Of a stretch of DNA of 64,000 nt, positions 34,713-42,719 are shown in pieces (within the stretch, counting starts at the first letter, position 1; the number at the start of each line of letters is the position of its first letter). This DNA comes from Bacteroidota bacterium (lineage in GTDB: Bacteria > Bacteroidota > Bacteroidia > Chitinophagales > Chitinophagaceae). The stretch is taken from positions 16,063 through 80,062 of the forward strand of contig JAUZOD010000014.1 in NCBI GenBank assembly GCA_030706635.1, in the 5' to 3' direction. The notes under the pieces are model-generated. The model was not told the DNA's origin, searched no databases, and was given only the letters and a program-made list of their open reading frames with translations. The translations under genes were made by a program, and so were the position numbers.

Positions 34713-36260
34713 CTAAGGCTTCGGCGTGGCAGGACCATCCACCAATTTCTCCGGCCGCATCTGTGGAAAAAGCAATACGTCCTGTATGGATGGCTGATTC
34801 GTCAGTAACATGGTCAAACGGTCTATCCCGATGCCTATGCCTGCTGTCGGCGGCATGCCGTATTCCAATGCCCGGAGAAAATCATGATCAATAAACATCG
34901 CTTCCTCATCTCCCCGTGCCATCAGGGCAGACTGCTCTTCAAAACGTTCCCGTTGGTCCAGCGGGTCATTAAGTTCTGAGTAGGCATTGGCAATCTCTTT
35001 TCCGTTAATGATCAGCTCAAATCTTTCCACGAGTCCGGGCTGGCTGCGGTGTTTCTTGGTGAGCGGACTCATCTCCACCGGGTAATCGGTGATGAAAGTA
35101 GGTTGGATAAACTGGTGTTCGCAGGTGGTACTGAATAACTCATCAATCAGCTTCCCCTTCCCCATGCTAATATCTGCTGCGATATGCCATTTTTTACAAA
35201 GATTCCTTAATTCTTCTTCGGTCATCCGGGACACGTCCGCACCGGTGGCTTCCCCGATGGCATCGTAAATGCTGATCCGCTTATAAGGCGCTTTAAAATC
35301 AATCTCTTTCTCAGCCGCCTTTACCATGGTGCTGCCATTAACCGATCTGGCCGTAGTCTCCAGCAAATGCTCGGTCGTTTCCATCATCCAGAAGTAATCT
35401 TTATAGGCTACATAAAATTCGAGTATGGTAAACTCGGGGTTGTGTGTACGATCCATTCCTTCGTTCCGGAAATTCCGGCTGAACTCATAGACCCAGTCAA
35501 ACCCCCCTACGATCAGCCGCTTCAGGTAGAGTTCATTCGCGATGCGCAGATAGAAAGGAACATCCAGGGCATTGTGATGCGTGATGAAAGGGCGCGCCGC
35601 TGCGCCACCGGGAATGGTTTGCAAAACGGGGGTATCCACCTCCAGCGCACCCTGGCCATTGAGAAATTCCCGCATGGTATTGATCATCCTGGATCGTTTG
35701 ATAAAGACTTCCTTTACCTGGGGATTAACAATGAGGTCGGCATACCGCTGGCGGTAACGGAATTCCGGATCTGTTACGGCATCAAAAGTTTCACCTTCTT
35801 TTTCTTTCACTACAGGAATGGGCCTGAGGGCTTTGGCCAGCAGAGTCAGCTCTTTCACGTGGATGGATATTTCTCCGGTTTTGGTCGTGAATACATAACC
35901 TTTTACGCCGATAATGTCCCCGATATCCGTGAGGTGTTTCCAAACCTTATCGTAGAGCGTTTTATCTTCAGCCGGACATATCTCATCCCGTTTTAAGTAA
36001 AGTTGAATTTTTCCGGTGCTGTCCTGGATAACTGCAAATGAGGCCTTTCCCATATCCCGGATGCTCATGATGCGGCCTGCAACGCAAACGGCCCCGAATT
36101 CAGCATTATTTTCTCCCTCTTTATAGTTGGATTTAATGAATACAGCGTTACTGTTTACCGGGAACGCAGGTGCAGGATAAGCCATAATCCCCAGCTCCTG
36201 GAGGGATTTCAATTTTTCACGCCGGATAAGCTCCTGCTCAGAGAGATTTGAGGTATGCAT
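34713..36260 (-). CDS. lysS: Lysyl-tRNA synthetase, class II
   Basis: 515 residues. An N-terminal OB-fold anticodon-binding domain (~60-170) precedes the class II catalytic domain. Motif 2 appears in FRNEGMDRTHNPEFTILEFY and motif 3 in GIGIGIDRLTMLL. It charges tRNA-Lys with lysine. Length and motifs are complete. It has a clear -7 element upstream and is monocistronic. Confidence 0.96.
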   Translation of the reverse strand: MHTSNLSEQELIRREKLKSLQELGIMAYPAPAFPVNSNAVFIKSNYKEGENNAEFGAVCVAGRIMSIRDMGKASFAVIQDSTGKIQLYLKRDEICPAEDKTLYDKVWKHLTDIGDIIGVKGYVFTTKTGEISIHVKELTLLAKALRPIPVVKEKEGETFDAVTDPEFRYRQRYADLIVNPQVKEVFIKRSRMINTMREFLNGQGALEVDTPVLQTIPGGAAARPFITHHNALDVPFYLRIANELYLKRLIVGGFDWVYEFSRNFRNEGMDRTHNPEFTILEFYVAYKDYFWMMETTEHLLETTARSVNGSTMVKAAEKEIDFKAPYKRISIYDAIGEATGADVSRMTEEELRNLCKKWHIAADISMGKGKLIDELFSTTCEHQFIQPTFITDYPVEMSPLTKKHRSQPGLVERFELIINGKEIANAYSELNDPLDQRERFEEQSALMARGDEEAMFIDHDFLRALEYGMPPTAGIGIGIDRLTMLLTNQPSIQDVLLFPQMRPEKLVDGPATPKP

Positions 36261-36285
36261 ATTGCAATTTTTTTCGGGATTCTGG

Positions 36286-36293
36286 CAAATGTA
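36286..36293 (-). promoter_or_regulatory. -7 element of lysS
   Basis: The minus-strand sequence TACATTTG matches TAnnTTTG, 26 bp before the lysS ATG. Confidence 0.45.
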
Positions 36294-36386
36294 CAGGAAT
36301 ATGTTTTTCGAGGGGGTCCCACCGTTAGCCTGACGAAACTAAGCAATGGTTTTTTTGCCTTTTAGACGTATTTTTGGATATAATTA

Positions 36387-37052
36387 ATGGTGATGAAGTT
36401 CGAGAAGATCAATAACAAGGGGCAAGCGCACTTATTCCGGAACCATTATATGGAAATGATGACGAAAACACATCCGCTTGTCATCTGGGGCATGTACCTG
36501 CCCGTCATATTTTATTTTCTTTACCTGAGTCATTTCAGATTTGAGATCAGTTACGGGATTATATTCCTGGTGTTTTGCGGCGGCATGTTTTTCTGGACCT
36601 TTTTTGAATACCTGATGCATCGTTTTGCCTTTCATGCTGTTGGAGAGAGTGAAAGGGCGAAGAAGTTTATTTACATCATGCACGGGAACCACCATCATTT
36701 TCCGCGCGATAAAGAGCGGCTATTTATGCCCCCCGTGCCCAGCATCATTATTTCCTCCGTGATTTTTGGTATTATGTTCCTGGCATTGAAAGAATATGCC
36801 TTTATTTTCTTTTCCGGGTTCATTCTCGGCTATCTTTTTTACGGAAGCATCCATTATGCCATTCATGCCTGGAACCCGCCCTTTAAGTGGATGAAACCCC
36901 TCTGGAGAAATCATCACCTGCATCATTATAAGGATGATGAAAAGGGTTTCGGAGTGAGCACCACCATCTGGGACCGGGTATTTGGCACCATGTTCAATCT
37001 CAGCAAGGAAAAGGAGGACAAGGATAAGGTGAGGGAACTGATGTATAAATGA
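36387..37052 (+). CDS. Fatty acid hydroxylase/sterol desaturase superfamily protein
   Basis: 221 residues with about four membrane helices and the di-iron His boxes HRFAFHA, HGNHHHFPRD and HHLHHYKDD. VSTTIWDRVFGT at the end is typical. It resembles fatty acid 2-hydroxylases that act on sphingolipid acyl chains, which would fit a sphingolipid-making Bacteroidetes, though the substrate is not proven. An in-frame ATG at 36393 is an alternative start. Confidence 0.87.
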   Translation: MVMKFEKINNKGQAHLFRNHYMEMMTKTHPLVIWGMYLPVIFYFLYLSHFRFEISYGIIFLVFCGGMFFWTFFEYLMHRFAFHAVGESERAKKFIYIMHGNHHHFPRDKERLFMPPVPSIIISSVIFGIMFLALKEYAFIFFSGFILGYLFYGSIHYAIHAWNPPFKWMKPLWRNHHLHHYKDDEKGFGVSTTIWDRVFGTMFNLSKEKEDKDKVRELMYK

Positions 37053-37067
37053 CCCTGTCGCAGACTA

Positions 37068-37841
37068 CTAATATTTTTCAAATACCCCAAGGCCGAACAG
37101 GGCAAAATCAAATTTTACCGGATCTTTTTTATCCATTCCCCGGAGGGCGTCGGTCAGTTCCACGGCGGTTGCCCAGTCAGTTTGTTTCCGCGTGATAAGA
37201 CCGAACCGCCTCGCCACCCGGGCTACATGCAGGTCAACCGGACAGATGAGGTCCGCAGGGGATATTTTCTTCCACAAACCAAAATCAACTCCCCGCTTAT
37301 CCCGGCGAACCATCCAGCGCAGGTACATATTCAGCCTTTTACAGGCTGCGTTTTTCTGCGGAGTGGCAATGTGTTTCTGTGTGCGGCGGGGCGCATCTTC
37401 CAGTGAAAAAAAGCGGTTATAAAAAGCAGAAAGGCCGTTTTCCATACGATTTTGCCTGGAGGCTTCGGGCTGGAAGAAGGCGGATTCCAGGGAAATATTT
37501 TCCCGATAATGAGACTGTAAAAAACGGATAAAATAAAGAAGGTCGGTGGCGTTAAACGTCCGGTGTTTGAATTCGAGCATTTTCCTGAGATCCTTCGGGC
37601 GGTGCTGCAGGCAGAAATCATGCGGGGCATTGTCCATAAGCTGCATCAGTTCATTTGATTTCCGGATAATGGTGCTGCGGTTTCCCCAGGCAAAAATAGC
37701 CGCAAATAACCCGGCAATCTCAATATCCTGTTTCTTGCTGAAACGGTGCGGCACGGAAACAGGATCAGTGGAGATAAAAGAGGGACAGTTGTATTGCAGC
37801 ACCTTGCTTTCCAAAAAATCCTGGAGATTATCAATGGACAA
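37068..37841 (-). CDS. TIGR02757 family protein
   Basis: About 257 residues. The protein family is conserved in Bacteroidetes and has no defined role; I infer a nucleic-acid link from its HhH/endonuclease III-like helical layout. NCPSFISTDPVSVPHRFSKK and QDIEIAGLFAAIFAWGNR are the conserved start, and RWMVRRDKRGVDFGLW and ICPVDLHVARVARRFGL the second half. There is no ATG at the expected place: TTG at 37841 or ATT at 37835 fits homologues, while the frame continues to a TTG at 37883 through repeat copy F, adding repeat-encoded residues. Confidence 0.82.
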   Translation of the reverse strand: MSIDNLQDFLESKVLQYNCPSFISTDPVSVPHRFSKKQDIEIAGLFAAIFAWGNRSTIIRKSNELMQLMDNAPHDFCLQHRPKDLRKMLEFKHRTFNATDLLYFIRFLQSHYRENISLESAFFQPEASRQNRMENGLSAFYNRFFSLEDAPRRTQKHIATPQKNAACKRLNMYLRWMVRRDKRGVDFGLWKKISPADLICPVDLHVARVARRFGLITRKQTDWATAVELTDALRGMDKKDPVKFDFALFGLGVFEKY

Positions 37842-38003
37842 TTGACAATGGACAGTTGACAATGGACAGTTGACAGTTGGCAATGAATAAAATAATTAAA
37901 GGTTGATGCCAGAGATATACCAGTCAGATTTCGGATAATACATTGGTCATTGAAAATTAAATGTTAACGATTTACAATAAAGAATTGTTAACTGTCCATT
38001 GGA
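37832..38003. repeat. Heptamer inverted-repeat element, divergent copy F
   Basis: The left arm at 37832-37884 consists of 7-bp units GACAATG/GACAGTT (GGACAATTGACAATGGACAG and on). The right arm at 37983-38003 (AATTGTTAACTGTCCATTGG) is its inverse. The 100-bp middle is AT-rich and lacks the TGCGAATTCGCACC core. It has the same plan as copies A-E with a different unit. It overlaps the start of the TIGR02757 gene and ends at the stop of the trans-sulfuration gene. Confidence 0.75.
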
Positions 38004-39143
38004 TCACCCTATAGCATGCTCAAGGTCCTCGATCAGATCATCCGCATCTTCAATGCCCACGCTCAAACGGATCAGGGAATCGCTAAGCCCGTTTTTGATG
38101 CGGTCTTCCCGCGGAATGGACGCATGCGTCATACTTGCGGGATGACTCATCAGAGATTCCACACCACCGAGACTCTCCGCGAGGGAAAATAATTTAGTGG
38201 ATGACAAAACTCTTTTGGTCTCTTCCGGAGAATCATTTTTTAATTCAAAACTGAGCATGCCGCCAAAATCATGCATTTGTCTTTTTGCAACGGCATATCC
38301 TGGATGATCTTCAAAACCACACCAGTAAACCCGGTTAACCTTAGGGTTTTTTCGCAGGTAATGCGCGATCTTTTTCCCGTTCTGACAATGTCTTTCCATA
38401 CGGACCTGAAGCGTCTTTATGCCCCTTAATACAAGAAAACAATCCTGCGGTCCGGGTACAGCCCCGCAGGATTTCTGGATAAAATATAATTGGTCACGCA
38501 GGCCCGGATCATTCATCATTAAACAACCGTGAATAACATCGCTGTGGCCGCCCAGGTATTTTGTGGCGGAATGAACAACGATATCTGCGCCCAGGTCAAG
38601 CGGATTTTGAAGGCAGGGGGAGGCAAAAGTATTATCTACACAGAGCAAGAGGTCTTTTTCTTTCGCAATAACAGATACCGCGGCAAGGTCCACAATATTC
38701 ATCAGTGGATTGGTCGGTGTCTCCGTCCAGATCAATTTGGTCTTGCTATTAATAAAAGGACGCAGGTTTTCCGGGTTCTGCATGTTCACATAATGAAACC
38801 GGATGCCGGCCTTTTCAAATATTTTGGAGAAAAGACGGAATGTACCCCCGTACATATCGTTGGCTGCAATCACTTCATCGCCTGGAACCAGCAAACGGAT
38901 AACGGCATCGGAGGCGGCCACCCCGCTGCTGAAGCTGAGGGCAAAGCGGGCATTTTCGATGCTGGCCAGGGCCTTTTCCAGCGCTGTGCGCGTCGGATTC
39001 TGGGAGCGTGCATATTCATAGCCCTTGTGGTTTCCCGGGGCTGCCTGAACGAAGGTGGACGTCTGATAGATGGGTGGAATAATAGCACCTGTACTGGGGT
39101 CTGGCTCCATACCTGCGTGGATGAGCCGCGTAGCAAATTTCAT
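38004..39143 (-). CDS. Cystathionine gamma-synthase/lyase type PLP enzyme
   Basis: 379 residues of the Cys/Met-metabolism PLP family. IPPIYQTSTFVQ and YEYARSQNPTRTALEKALAS lie in the N-terminal part, the PLP-binding Lys is in VVHSATKYLGGHSD (~200-210), and SLGGVESLMSHPASMTH near the end. It acts in trans-sulfuration (cystathionine gamma-synthase, MetB, or gamma-lyase); the two cannot be told apart safely by sequence. It is 20 bp downstream of the DUF2911 gene. Confidence 0.92.
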   Translation of the reverse strand: MKFATRLIHAGMEPDPSTGAIIPPIYQTSTFVQAAPGNHKGYEYARSQNPTRTALEKALASIENARFALSFSSGVAASDAVIRLLVPGDEVIAANDMYGGTFRLFSKIFEKAGIRFHYVNMQNPENLRPFINSKTKLIWTETPTNPLMNIVDLAAVSVIAKEKDLLLCVDNTFASPCLQNPLDLGADIVVHSATKYLGGHSDVIHGCLMMNDPGLRDQLYFIQKSCGAVPGPQDCFLVLRGIKTLQVRMERHCQNGKKIAHYLRKNPKVNRVYWCGFEDHPGYAVAKRQMHDFGGMLSFELKNDSPEETKRVLSSTKLFSLAESLGGVESLMSHPASMTHASIPREDRIKNGLSDSLIRLSVGIEDADDLIEDLEHAIG

Positions 39144-39163
39144 GTGTCACTATTTTTTGATGT

Positions 39164-39727
39164 TCACCAGCTGATGGGTAAAAGGGCCTCCTGGTCGTCC
39201 CAGGCCATGAGCAATTCTGTTTTATTTTTTTCATTGCCCGTAAAGCAAATGGTCATAACATCGAGCGGCTCTCCCTGTTTTTTAACCGGAACATTCACCC
39301 GGAGCACGTCCTTTTTATTATCATAGTCAAATGCCCCCCAGGTATCTGTTTCCCTGTTGAGGATAACGGTCCATTTACTGGTGTCCGGAATGGCATATAA
39401 TGTATACTCGCCTTTGGGCACTTTCTTATTGTTGATTTTTACATCTTTGAAAAATTCGATTTCCGTGGCCTCATTGGCGCCCAAACGCCATACACTGTGG
39501 TATGGAACGAGGTCTCCGAAAATAACCCGGTTGTTTTTTTGGGGACGTCCGTAGATGACGCGGGCTATCAGCGGGGCATCCGCTTTATGCTGGATTTTAA
39601 GAATGGGATAATTTACGGGGTAATAACTCATGTCCATCGGCGACTTATCCAGACCGGGAAGAGAATCCTGCGCCCGAACGGAAATAAAACACAACATCGC
39701 CAGTATTCCAAAAAGAAAAGATTTCAT
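39164..39727 (-). CDS. DUF2911 domain exported protein
   Basis: 187 residues. A signal peptide (MKSFLFGILAMLCFISVRAQ) is followed by a DUF2911 beta domain with RVIYGRPQKNNRVIFGDLVP, VWRLGANEATEIEF and KVPKGEYTLYAIPD. Widespread in Bacteroidetes; its function is unknown. The start at 39727 is set by the signal peptide. Confidence 0.85.
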   Translation of the reverse strand: MKSFLFGILAMLCFISVRAQDSLPGLDKSPMDMSYYPVNYPILKIQHKADAPLIARVIYGRPQKNNRVIFGDLVPYHSVWRLGANEATEIEFFKDVKINNKKVPKGEYTLYAIPDTSKWTVILNRETDTWGAFDYDNKKDVLRVNVPVKKQGEPLDVMTICFTGNEKNKTELLMAWDDQEALLPISW

Positions 39728-39745
39728 GTCATTATCGATTGACGG

Positions 39746-39753
39746 CAAAGGTA
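39746..39753 (-). promoter_or_regulatory. -7 element of the DUF2911 gene
   Basis: The minus-strand sequence TACCTTTG matches TAnnTTTG, 19 bp before the ATG at 39727. It falls in the short gap after the AcpH-like gene. Confidence 0.45.
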
Positions 39754-39770
39754 CAACTAAGTCGGCCCGC

Positions 39771-40367
39771 TTAGTTTTCCGGCCGAAGATAGAGCAACTC
39801 GTTGTAAGCGAAGGTCTTTACATTGGGAAAAAAGAGTTCATAACAATTCTTTAGTGCTTCGTAATGGGTAACGAAAGCCAGGTAGGGCGGCTCCGCATCC
39901 TGAATGTATTTTGCACGATGGGTCAGGCCTTCGAAGCTCCGCCGGATTCCTTCCAGGGAACGATAGTTCAATAACCAGTTTTGGGTGCGCATGTGATGCA
40001 GAAAACGGTCAAATTTATCGGGCAGTAAGTCTTTGTACGCATCCAGCTGATCATAGGTTTTGCCCGCAAAAACTGCAAGGGCGCCTTCCTCGAATTCATG
40101 CGAATCGTTCGCCAGAAAATGGTCATACACAATGTCCATAAAGCTCCCCGCATATATGCCGGCGGCCGCTTTCAGAAATTGCTTTGCATCCCGGGTTGCG
40201 GGATGATGGTCAGTATATTCATCTATTTTGCGGTGGAGCATGATGCCGTTCTGAACCTTCGGGGGATAATCGAATTTTTTTTTGCCTTTTATAAAATCAC
40301 TGATCATGTTTCCCACGAGAATATCCGGATCGCCAAAAGACAGATAAGCGTGTGCGAGATAGTTCAC
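39771..40367 (-). CDS. ACP phosphodiesterase-like protein (DUF479/AcpH)
   Basis: 198 residues, all helical, HD-related. MNYLAHAYLSFGDPDILVGN and MISDFIKGK open the protein; GIMLHRKIDEYTDHHPA and FMDIVYDHFLAND carry the His/Asp metal ligands. In E. coli AcpH removes the 4'-phosphopantetheine arm from acyl carrier protein. Start is 1 bp from the stop of the alpha/beta hydrolase gene, so the two are likely co-transcribed. Confidence 0.87.
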   Translation of the reverse strand: MNYLAHAYLSFGDPDILVGNMISDFIKGKKKFDYPPKVQNGIMLHRKIDEYTDHHPATRDAKQFLKAAAGIYAGSFMDIVYDHFLANDSHEFEEGALAVFAGKTYDQLDAYKDLLPDKFDRFLHHMRTQNWLLNYRSLEGIRRSFEGLTHRAKYIQDAEPPYLAFVTHYEALKNCYELFFPNVKTFAYNELLYLRPEN

Positions 40368-40368
40368 T

Positions 40369-41523
40369 TTATTTTACATTTTTATCCAGCCAGTCGCCCA
40401 TTGTCGCCAGAGCTTCCGGTGCAAAAGTTTCTTCAAGTTTGCCGTATTCTTCTGCTGTGCAGGTTTTACATTGCTGAAACAAATGGTTCAGACCCGGAAG
40501 TTTTTCTGTTGAATAAATTTTAACGCTACTTTTCTTTAAAGCGCTGTCAATGGCTGCGAGGTTTTGGTCGGGCAACACCTGGATATCTTTCGATCCATTC
40601 AGGGCAAATACCTTGCAATGCAGTTTGACGATGAAGTCCGCCGGGTCGGTTTTAAGGAAATAAATTATCCATGGATTGTTCAATTGGTCAAGTTGCGCCT
40701 CAAGGAATTTTCTGGCGCTGGCTTCATCGCCGCAACCCATCAGGGTCACGGTCACGGGGTTCGTATTTTTCTTCCAGGACAAAAAAGTTTTCCAGGCTTC
40801 CTCTGATTGCAAGCTGCGTTCGTTGGAGAATAGAACGGCATGATAAAGCAGTTTATTTAATCCTTTGGTTGCTTCGGCCATCTCTTCTCTTTCACCATGA
40901 GAGAGGGCAACAGCTTTATTTTGCAATGCCAGGACATCTGAACCTTTTAATCCGGTACCGGCCAACATTACAATAAAGTTTATGCCAGGGTCTCCGGATG
41001 CTGTAATGGCAGCTATCAATCCGCCCTCGCTGTGGCCGATCAGGCCGATCTTTTTCTTATCAATATCCTTCCGGCTGCGGAGTTCTTTTACCCCTGTTTC
41101 CACATCCTCAGCAAAATCCTTGCTGGTTGCCCTGAGCACATCTCCTGTGCTTTTGCCGATCCCGCGATCATCTACCCTTAGTATGGCATACCCCCTGCGG
41201 GTAAGATAATCTGCAATAACGGCAAAGGGCTTGTGTCCGAACAAGCTTTCATCGCGGTCTTGCGGGCCGCTGCCGGTAATGAGTATCGCCGCCGGAAAAG
41301 GTCCGCCGGATTTGGGATAGGTAATTGTTCCGGAATAATGTATTCCGGAAGCTGCATTGTCATATTCCAGATTTTCAATGTTATAGGGAAAAGGCGGTTT
41401 AGGCGTTTGCGGACGGTTGAGTACTACCACGGTATCTGTTGTACGGGAAAGGCCCGCAAAGGAGTGTGTCCACGAAAAAAAGGGATTTGAAGCAAGGACG
41501 AGGATCAGCAATTGTTTTTTCAC
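40369..41523 (-). CDS. Exported alpha/beta hydrolase
   Basis: About 384 residues. A signal peptide follows a GTG at 41523 ((M)KKQLLILVLASNPFFSW); the open frame continues to a TTG at 41562. The fold has AAILITGSGPQDRDESLFGH, YAILRVDDRGIGKSTGD and the nucleophile elbow GLIGHSEGGLIA. A late GLNHLFQQC supplies the His. It resembles S9-type acyl hydrolases of the periplasm; the substrate is unknown. Confidence 0.85.
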   Translation of the reverse strand: MKKQLLILVLASNPFFSWTHSFAGLSRTTDTVVVLNRPQTPKPPFPYNIENLEYDNAASGIHYSGTITYPKSGGPFPAAILITGSGPQDRDESLFGHKPFAVIADYLTRRGYAILRVDDRGIGKSTGDVLRATSKDFAEDVETGVKELRSRKDIDKKKIGLIGHSEGGLIAAITASGDPGINFIVMLAGTGLKGSDVLALQNKAVALSHGEREEMAEATKGLNKLLYHAVLFSNERSLQSEEAWKTFLSWKKNTNPVTVTLMGCGDEASARKFLEAQLDQLNNPWIIYFLKTDPADFIVKLHCKVFALNGSKDIQVLPDQNLAAIDSALKKSSVKIYSTEKLPGLNHLFQQCKTCTAEEYGKLEETFAPEALATMGDWLDKNVK

Positions 41524-41613
41524 CGGAATGGTTTTAATAAAATTACAGGTAAAAAAATTCAACCGGGAAAAATCGTTGAAAACAGTATGGCCCGGCTGCG
41601 ATGCCGGATTGTT

Positions 41614-41644
41614 TTGAAGGGGCGCCTAAAAAAAATTATTTTTG
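41614..41644 (+). promoter_or_regulatory. Promoter of the deoxyhypusine-synthase-like gene
   Basis: TTG at 41614-41616, a 20-bp spacer and TATTTTTG at 41637-41644. The predicted start of transcription is only about 15 bp before the ATG at 41667. Confidence 0.6.
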
Positions 41645-41666
41645 CCCCTCAAGTTTACAAAAAATC

Positions 41667-42641
41667 ATGAATAAAGGACCGGTTTCTCAGTTTGTTGCCC
41701 ATCATTACAGGCATTTTAACGCTGCAGCCCTGGTGGATGCGGCAAAAGGGTATGAAACCCACTTAACGGAGGGGGGAAAGATGATGGTGACCCTGGCAGG
41801 GGCCATGAGCACCGCTGAGCTGGGTGTTTCGCTGGCGGAAATGATCCGTCAGGATAAAATTCACATCATATCCTGCACCGGGGCAAACCTGGAAGAAGAC
41901 ATCATGAACCTCGTTGCCCATTCCCATTATAAAAGAGTTCCGCATTACCGCGATCTTACCCCGCAGCAGGAATGGGAACTGCTGGAAAAAGGATTGAACC
42001 GGGTAACGGACACCTGTATTCCGGAGGAAGAAGCATTCCGTAAGATCCAGCATCATATTGTGCGGCTCTGGAAAGACGCAGATCAAAAGGGGGAAAGATA
42101 TTTTCCTCATGAGTTCATGTACCAGCTGCTGCTGAGTAAGGTGATGGAGAAAGATTATGAGATTGATGTGAAAGACAGCTGGATGATTGCGGCCGCGGAA
42201 AAAAACCTGCCGATCGTTGTGGGTGGATGGGAAGATAGCACCATGGGAAATATTTTTGCTTCCTATATTGTCAAAGGCGAAATGAAACCCACCACCATGA
42301 AGAGCGGCATTGAATATATGGTATGGCTGAGCGACTGGTACCGAAAAAATTCCGGAGGAAAGGGGATTGGGTTTTTTCAGGTTGGCGGAGGCATCGCCGG
42401 TGATTTTCCCATCTGCGTGGTGCCCATGATGTATCAGGATCTGGAGTGGCACGATGTCCCTTTCTGGAGTTATTTCTGCCAGATCTCCGATTCTACCACT
42501 TCTTATGGATCATACTCCGGCGCAGTGCCCAACGAAAAGATCACCTGGGGCAAACTGGATATCCATACTCCGAAATTCATCGTGGAAAGCGACGCTACCA
42601 TCGTAGTCCCGCTTATATTTGCCTGGATTCTGGGCTGGTAG
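41667..42641 (+). CDS. Deoxyhypusine synthase family protein
   Basis: 324 residues, a Rossmann-type NAD enzyme related to eukaryotic deoxyhypusine synthase. TLAGAMSTAELGVSLAEMI and ISCTGANLEEDIMN match the NAD part. The catalytic Lys of the family is retained as Lys296 in ITWGKLD. In eukaryotes the enzyme moves an aminobutyl group from spermidine to eIF5A; bacteria lack eIF5A, and characterised bacterial relatives make homospermidine. A polyamine role is therefore likely. It is followed 78 bp later by paaZ. Confidence 0.88.
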   Translation: MNKGPVSQFVAHHYRHFNAAALVDAAKGYETHLTEGGKMMVTLAGAMSTAELGVSLAEMIRQDKIHIISCTGANLEEDIMNLVAHSHYKRVPHYRDLTPQQEWELLEKGLNRVTDTCIPEEEAFRKIQHHIVRLWKDADQKGERYFPHEFMYQLLLSKVMEKDYEIDVKDSWMIAAAEKNLPIVVGGWEDSTMGNIFASYIVKGEMKPTTMKSGIEYMVWLSDWYRKNSGGKGIGFFQVGGGIAGDFPICVVPMMYQDLEWHDVPFWSYFCQISDSTTSYGSYSGAVPNEKITWGKLDIHTPKFIVESDATIVVPLIFAWILGW

Positions 42642-42719
42642 TCACTTCCGCCGCAAGAGCGGAAGGCTGGAAAATTTTAGGGCAGCAGATCCATCCAGTA
42701 AAAAAGACAACTTCAACGG

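Noticed and set aside
35367..35996. 209-codon plus-strand frame
   Set aside because: Antisense shadow of lysS, whose motifs are all intact on the minus strand.
41763..42452. 229-codon minus-strand frame
   Set aside because: Shadow of the deoxyhypusine-synthase-like gene; no domain or start context of its own.
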